A stretch of 64,000 nt of DNA. Source: Vesta saturnalis. Taxonomy: Eukaryota > Arthropoda > Insecta > Coleoptera > Lampyridae. Of this stretch, positions 57,877-64,000 are shown piece by piece. The translations under genes and the position numbers were made by a program. Each line of letters opens with the position of its first letter. Positions within the stretch are counted from its first letter, which is position 1. The notes beneath the pieces are model-generated. The model ran no database searches, was not told the origin of the DNA, and saw only the letters and a list, made by a program, of their open reading frames with translations. Where the stretch lies: the NCBI GenBank assembly GCA_036346205.1, contig JARFJB010000821.1:2410222-2474221 (forward strand). Reading direction: 5' to 3'.

Positions 57877-59352
57877 GGATGTTTTCCATATGATCGAATT
57901 TTTTTGCTTTAATCGCTCCAAAATTGTACTAGTAATAATAATTTCACTATGCGCGGGTCCAAAAACCTGTGCTCAAATTTTTATTAAACAAAATGTTAAA
58001 AAAACATGAAAAATTTTGTTGTTTTTTTTCTTTGAACTAGAATATCTCAAAAGCTATTCATTTCCGAGTAAAGTTGCAAAGGAAAAAAAAATTCGTAATT
58101 TTATTTTAAACAAGAAACAGGTAATTTAAAATCGAAAAATACATTCTTAGTATTGCAAAAATAACAAAAGACAATGAAAAAATGTAAAAAAACAAGTATT
58201 TTTCATACTTGGCAAAAAAAAAAACTTTTTGGTATGGTACATCACCACACCAAACTTGATCGGTCTGATAGTTTTTGAACATTAATTTTGCAATCTATAT
58301 TTTGGAAACAAAAATTACAATTCTTTAGAAATAAACAGAGCCTAAACTATGACCTTTAGATACTTGAAAATTTAATGGCACATAAAAGGGCACTCAAACT
58401 CTCAAATGTCTTTTGAAACATTGAAATCCATTAATTAGGAGAGCCGTAGCAATTTTTTAAACATTGGTGTAAATTTTGGGCTTATAAACAATTAGAATAA
58501 CTTTGCGAATTATAATTTTTTTTTATATTTAAACTTATATTGAAAGTATTCGGAATTATTTGTTTAAAAGTTCCAAAATTGAAAAATTTAAAAAAATTAG
58601 TAAAATAGGCTTAAGTGTTTAATGTTACATAAGATATAAAAATAAATACAAATTAAGAATATTTTTTATTTTATTTATTTTTTAATCGCTGTATGTTTTA
58701 TGTTAATAACATAGAAAATGTAATCATTTTACTTAAATTATTTTTCATACGAATTAAATTTTTAATTTTTTCTTATTTTTATATTTTAAGAAGCGTCTTT
58801 CTGATTACATTCAATATAAGTTTAAATATAAACAAAAAATTATATTTCGCAAAGTTATTCTAATTGTTTATAAGCCCAAAATTTACACAAATGTTAAAAA
58901 AATTGCCACGGTTCTTCGTTTAGGCTGTTTCTTTTTCAAAATATAGATTGACAAATTGTTGTTCAAAAACTATCAGACCGATTTTAATGAAATTTGGTGT
59001 GGTGATTTATCATACCTGTTATGAGAGTGCGCGAAAAAAAAATTTAAAAAATACATTTTTTCATTGTTTTTTGCTATTTTTACAATACGAAGAATGTATT
59101 CTTCGATTGTAAATTAGCTGCTTCTTGCTTAAAATTTAATTACCAAACTGTTTTTCCTTTGCAAATTTTCTCTGAAGTAAATAGTTTTTGAGTTCAAAGA
59201 AAAAAAAACAAAATTTTTCACGTATTTTTAACATTTTGTTTAATAAAAAAATGAGCACATGTTTTTGGAGCCGCGCATAGTGAGATTATTATTACTAGTA
59301 CCAATTTGGAGCTATTAAAGCAAAAAAAAAAAATTGGATATGGAAAACATCC
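57877..59352. mobile_element. Large fold-back element, arms 0.55-0.68 kb
   Basis: Left arm about 57877-58565, right arm about 58806-59352, inverted and readily alignable. Outer ends GGATGTTTTCCATATG / ATATGGAAAACATCC. Shared landmarks: TTTGCTTTAAT, TACTAGTAATAATAAT, CACTATGCGCGG, AGTTCAAAGAAAA, GGGCTTATAAACAATTAGAA. The left arm is longer by about 120 bp (58345-58460). The spacer of about 240 bp is AT-rich. No coding sequence; a non-autonomous fold-back MITE. Confidence 0.85.
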
Positions 59353-59559
59353 AAACATGGGCATTTTAAAACATACCGTCTGGTCTAAAATGCCATTTCA
59401 CATTTTTGTAATAAGTCGTAATTAAAATGAAAAAAAAAACACTTGTGTTATATCAATTTAATCATAAATGCCAACAGTTAAGGAATTATTTGCATTATTT
59501 TCCTATTTACAAAATGACTTAAAAGTAAAAAAAAAAAAGAAATAAAAAACCTTAATCCA

Positions 59560-61117
59560 TAAGAAAACTGTGCTATTCCTCTTAGGTATTCTGTGATTTC
59601 GCGATTTTCGTAGTCTTGAGCTAATGCCAAAATACGTCGATCTGCCAGCGCATACCTACTACGTTTTTTCTTGGTGCATCATCATCGCGAACAAAGCGCT
59701 CATAAATTTGGCCAATAGATTTCTGAACATCGCGAATCCCATCAATAAATTTCTATAAGTTGATGATCTACACCAAATTCAGATTGCAAGCGTCTATGTG
59801 CCGCTTCAGCATAATTATTTGTGCGTGATTCATTATTTAAGGTTCTCGTATAACAGGACCAAATTCTAGAATCGAATACCAATATACGTGTCCTCAAAAT
59901 AGTCCAAAATTGGTTCTAATTCATTAGGCAATGAATTATTTACGCTTGCAATCCGTTTTCCAGGTCATTAATTGGGACAAACGTAAGAGCAGCAATCATG
60001 CGGGCATGAAGTGCAAAATCTGCATTATCATTGTACCGACTTATGAGGAGTTCTTGTATCAATTTTCTCTTTAAATTCTTCACTAAGTGGAATAAACACC
60101 CATTCAACTCCGCATGAGGAAAGTTACATTTGAAAGCATTAATTACAGCCAGTTCAAAATCTAGAGATATCTGAGACGGTTGGTATTTGGCCAAATATTA
60201 CAAATTAAATGTATCATGCGCGTGTATCTCTTCTGTTTTATTTGGCAACAGTGCATATAAAATGGGTAAAACGATACCACCACGTTCTGCCATTATAACA
60301 AAAATCTGAAAAAACAATTTACACAACTCAAACATTCATGTAGAGTAGATATGTATCAATCAAATTTATGTTTTGAATTTATCGTATGAGTAAAAAAACA
60401 TAATATGTATTTAATTTTAATTTTACGTATCATTGAATAATAAAATTAAAGCATAATGAACTTTTAACGTGTCATTCTTTATAAGAATAAAAGATTACAT
60501 CACTGAAGGATACTCACCTGTTGAAATAAGTTGGGGGTATGTCGAAAAGTCCCAACAACGTAAATTTTTCTTACGTGCATAATCCACGTTTGAACACTGG
60601 CTTTACCAAAAATGATAGTTCTCATGTCGTCACCAAATCCAGAATCAGCAAGTAAAAAATTGTCTTCTCCATAATTCTTGTAATTGTCAGGTATTACAAT
60701 AGATGCGCGATCTAGAGGTTGTGCTGGTGCTGCATTAACCAACTTTCGGGAACGTTGAACTATTTGTCGCACAGCATTTTGACTTGGAAAGCTACCCATA
60801 GCTCCACCCGACATGGTTTGAGTGATATTGGTACGGATTTTATTTGGGATTTCTCGGGTTTCGATAGCTTTAATTGCGTTAATTGTATGCACCACTTCGA
60901 CCCGCGCAGCATCACTACCATGACTATGCGTACTGACAATCCGAACAAACTCGTCACTTACAGCGTCTGTATAAGTACGATCTTTACATCGAATATTTTT
61001 ATTTAGTTCAACATCACACCGCCATGATTTTTTCGTACCATTAGCAACCAACTTATCGAAACAATATAGGTATCCATTGTGTTCATATTTTTCCCTGTTG
61101 CGAATTGAATGTATCAT
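59560..61117 (-). pseudogene. FLYWCH-MULE transposase relic (Mutator-like)
   Basis: Exon 1, 61117-60518 (ATG MIHSIRNREK): a FLYWCH zinc finger (GYLYCFDKL, KSWRCDV, CKDRTYTD, THSH) at residues 10-70, then a linker and LLADSGFGDDMRTIIFGKAS. It ends at a consensus donor CAG|GTGAGT. A 212-bp intron (60517-60306, acceptor TTTTTTCAG) joins exon 2: IMAERGGIVLPILYALLPNK, then a stop, then SLDFELAVINAFKCNFPHAE, GCLFHLVKNLKRKL, and near 59600 RYALADRRILALAQDY. The usual first catalytic block ADGTF reads VVGTF, so its Asp is lost. The second Asp (SLDFE) is present. The stop after HAHDTFNL and further stops before the C-terminus confirm a pseudogene. Confidence 0.85.
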
Positions 61118-61541
61118 TGTGAACGCAATTTAATTAATCGTAAGGCACGCGAAGAACTACTAAATGCAAAATCGAATCCTGCATATTTCTGCAAAATTAT
61201 CATCCCCCCTTTCATATATTTGAATTGTGTGTTATTAGAAACACCAAAGAATTTTAATTCATTTGTAAGTAATTGTTTCTTAAGTCTCATTATATTATTA
61301 TTTAGCAAAAAAGCGTTGTTTGCTTTCTCTGTGTTTAATAGTAACGGAAATCTGATATTTATCAAAGATTATTTTCTATGGTATTTAATCCCTTAATTTG
61401 CATTTTTCATTAAACCAGATTTAATGGAAACACCTTGCTAATGTTTGTTTAATGAGACTTCAGTATCAGTAAGAATTTTTTTTTGTTTATTGACCTGTTG
61501 ATTGACAGATACTGTGAATGAGGATTACAGTGTAAGAGGTA
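61118..61541. other. Noncoding interval
   Basis: Upstream of the MULE relic; no gene and no visible terminal inverted repeat of it. Confidence 0.4.
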
Positions 61542-62460
61542 TTTTTTTATGATTGTGGACCTACAGGTAATTAGTTATCGTGCTAAAGCACTCAGGAACA
61601 CTTAGGAGGATGGATAGAGGATAATAATTGCTAATAGATGTATGAACAGTTACCTAAATTTTTCATATCATAAGTGAGAGGAAAAAGGAACTAGAGATCA
61701 TTCCAGAGTTTAGAAGCCTGTAAAATGTGGATTGCTTTGGTACGACAAGTGAGATTTGTACTGCATACTGATGATGAATACGAACATGTTTCGTAAAGAT
61801 ACAGATGGTATCAAAGAATATAATTCAGCAGCAAATAGCCGTTGTAAACAATAATACAAAGAAAGAACTGAAATTCTATGCTCAAGGGACTGTGGTAGAA
61901 GTTATGGACGTCATTTATAGTAATCGTTTTTGAATAGATCAACGATATTGAGAGCGTTAGACTAACAAAGGTGAGAATTATATTCCAGATGAGATAATTT
62001 GGGCCTTATACAAGAAGGATTGTCGATAGCTAAAGTACTGCTTGATCTGTACAAAAGCTATTTACGAGCAGCTGTGTTTAGTGACAGAAGATGGTCAACC
62101 CATGAGAGTTTGAAGATAATAGCATTAAGATTAGACCTGATACGCGGATATTGCAATAGTGAATCAGAAAGTTGATACTTTATGACCGAGGTGTTTTACC
62201 TGGACATCCGAATTGCAGATTTTACGTCCGGAATTTATAACCCTAGAAACCAGAGCCATCTTATTTTTAATTTGGGACTTTTAATTGATAGAAAGACAGT
62301 GAGGAGAAGGAAGAATAAGGATGAGAATAGATTAATGGATGATGAAAGGTAACCGACAGCCCTTACCGAGCTCAGAAAATCGGACACCCAATATTAAGGA
62401 GACCGTGGTAAGGGTGGTGGTACCTCCCCGGCTGACATGGAGCATACATGCCTACCACCT
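61542..62460 (-). mobile_element. Internally deleted non-autonomous LINE, copy 2, heavily decayed
   Basis: Aligns with 51266-52290 over its entire length: T run at 61542-61548 (complement of the poly(A)), same deletion junction near 62110-62125, same 5' end at 62460 (AGGTGGTAGGCATGTATGCT). It is about 105 bp shorter because of dozens of 1-5-base losses and few substitutions, so no frame survives. Confidence 0.85.
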
Positions 62461-62639
62461 TCGAAGAACTTACTTGAGATGTAACAAATTGTACATTTAT
62501 CGAACTGTTATATTGATACCAGGATTATGATTGGGTTTTTATATTTTTTATATTTCATAAATTTGTTCTAACATCCCAAGTAATTTTTAAAGATTTTAAC
62601 CTTAGGCAAGGAAAGTTCCTTGTCTGAGATTTTAACATT
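62461..62639. other. Noncoding interval
   Basis: AT-rich, no feature apart from the short inverted pair AGGCAAGGAAA/TTTCCTTGTCT-like words near 62607-62622. Confidence 0.3.
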
Positions 62640-63010
62640 TACTGAGAAAGATAAGTTTGTAATTGTTATCGAAACGTTTAAATTTACATAAAATATAAAT
62701 TAAAAATACACGATTTAAACCTAAAAGTATTTACAATTATGGTGAAAGCATTTTCATACGTTTTTTTAGTTTGAACGTATTGTAAAGGCGGTAACTGTTC
62801 CGTATAAACTGATTACATGTGTATTGTAAATAATAAATTATCTTGCGCTACAATCTATACCCTTGCGTTTAGTGCAAAAATTAAATTCCTAGGTATGACG
62901 ACGTATAGAAGGTATGGTCATAATCATAAATACTCTAATTAAAAGGCGTGCATAATTTGATGCGTAAAGCGGAAAACACCTAAATCCGGCACTGAGTTTA
63001 TATATCTCTG
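62640..63010. repeat. Diverged relative of the tandem units at 6640/11700
   Basis: GTTATCGAAACGTTTA, ATATAAATTAAAAATACnCGA, TATGGTGAAAGC and TTGTAAAGGCGGTAACTGTT match the order seen around 11703-12050 and 6540-6800. A single, diverged copy. Confidence 0.5.
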
Positions 63011-63439
63011 TGGGTTGGGTGTTTTGCTAAAAATATACAATGGATATTGTCACTGACGTAAATAAACCGTAACTTATTTATATTTTCAACCAAGAAAAAT
63101 TAAGGACAAAAAGACTGTATAATAGCCATTATTTTTAATTTGTTTATTTTTTTTACGGAAGTGTAAGTAGTTTCAAATTAATTAAACTTTATATTTAAAA
63201 CCAATGTTGTTAAAATCTACGTAAGGTTATCTGTCATCGTTCGTATCTGTAATTTGTACATGACTGCATATAAATACTTATTTACACAACTAAAGGCAAA
63301 AAAATAGTCATTCCCCTTATACACATCAAGATATTTCAATACAAAAAATTTGACCGAGGTCAATTTAATCAATACGGTTGTTGGGTTTTACTCACTGGGA
63401 ATTTCTACTGTATTTATTTTCTTCATTCTAGTGTTAAAC
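63011..63439. other. Upstream region of the third LRR copy
   Basis: AT-rich. A possible splice acceptor (TTCTTCATTCTAG) ends at about 63431, directly before LRR coding sequence. Confidence 0.35.
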
Positions 63440-64000
63440 GTGTAATAGAATGGCCATTACAACTAATCTTCCTTCATCTTTTTCTCGGTTTTCATCTTAG
63501 CAATCAGAAATGTGAAACACAGTTTAATAAAATGCCAGTGCTTGTTGAAGGAATAAAATCGTCAAAATTTCAAATGGTGACAGGTGTATAACGTCTAAAA
63601 AATTAACGTACAATTCAACGCAATTGAAAGCAATAAAAATTATTGGACAAAATATCGGTGTGTTAAGTGAAGGTGCAATTTCAAACATTCCCGAAAAATT
63701 TGACCTTTCTTTTGTACGTAATAATATTTCAGTTATTAAATCAGATGCTTTCGTGAACTTGCCACGTTTACAAGTGATTAATCTGGATGTAAACGAGATT
63801 AGAGAAATTCAAACAAATGTGTTTGATGATTTACCATCTTTAGAAGTGCTTAATTTAGAAAAAAATAATATAGAAGTGTTAATGCAGCACACGTTTTTAA
63901 ATCTTCCTAATTTGACAACGATTAGTTTTGATGATAATCAACTGAAGCACTTCAGCCAAGATTGGTTTTATAATACACCAACAATTGAATTTTTGCTTTT
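63440..64000 (+). pseudogene. LRR family member 3, damaged or partial, right end off window
   Basis: Same family as 39276-40346 and 40741-41796. A hydrophobic stretch (LQLIFLHLFLGFHLS) then CETQFNKMPVLVEGIKSSKF, MVTG, then a one-base loss near 63584, after which the second frame continues CITSKKLTYNSTQLKAIKII, GQNIGVLSEGAISNIP. Three or four LRRs run to the window end (LPRLQVINLDVNEIREIQTN, VFDDL, and others). No in-frame ATG precedes the hydrophobic part; one lies a base out of frame at 63450. It is therefore a pseudogene, or a gene with an upstream exon plus a single sequence error. The rest of the gene lies outside the window. Confidence 0.75.

Overview
This is a strongly AT-rich window of an arthropod nuclear genome, almost certainly an insect; a beetle is my weak guess. 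The reasons are GT-AG introns, insect-type DNA transposons (DUF4817-type mariners, FLYWCH-MULE, ZMYM1-like hAT, pogo, IS630-like), a Penelope-like element, long (AT)n and (GT)n microsatellites, and single-exon secreted leucine-rich-repeat genes. There is no operon structure and nothing prokaryotic. Most open frames in the window are fragments of mobile elements.

Layout. 1-13056: two broken mariner transposases, each followed by one copy of a directly repeated segment (A 1675-7783, B 9565-13056). The segment holds a Penelope-like reverse transcriptase relic, a MADF-domain exon and internal tandem repeats. Copy A carries a 2.36-kb TG...CA insertion (3956-6311) whose empty site survives in copy B. 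13057-18482: small MITE, a GT-rich fold-back element and a complete but dead mariner (17027-18480). 19533-19832: first exon of what looks like a host gene for a small multi-pass membrane protein; the sequence after it is filled by a satellite-like array (20048-23892). That array, together with an inverted copy at 27003-27650, brackets another mariner relic (23893-26990). 28016-30960: relics of a multicopy arthropod protein family and of a hAT transposase. 31403-36473: fold-back element, microsatellites and a promoter-like, LTR-like block. 36474-37000: 150-bp tandem repeat.

37372-41796 is the most gene-like part: a tRNA-Ala-like element, a DD41D mariner copy with a broken frame, and a divergent pair of secreted LRR protein genes (39276-40346 minus, 40741-41796 plus). 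A third, damaged family member runs off the right edge (63440-64000). 45740-49225 is a nest of Crypton-like, pogo-like and IS630-like fragments. 49926-53714 holds tRNA-like repeats, a hammerhead-ribozyme-like Penelope terminus, and a DD41D mariner with an intact 360-codon transposase whose left inverted repeat is split by an internally deleted LINE. 55330-62460 has a hAT relic, a cluster of TCGACGCG motifs, a 1.5-kb fold-back, a FLYWCH-MULE relic with a clean intron, and a second copy of the deleted LINE.

Working genes are few: the two LRR genes are complete, the membrane-protein exon looks real, and one transposase is intact. No new defence or metabolic system is visible. The most informative structures are mobile-element architectures: satellites that mirror a transposon core, CTCF-like motifs carried by the satellite monomers, a non-autonomous LINE family, and precise empty/filled insertion sites. 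All family calls rest on reading motifs by eye; no database search was run.
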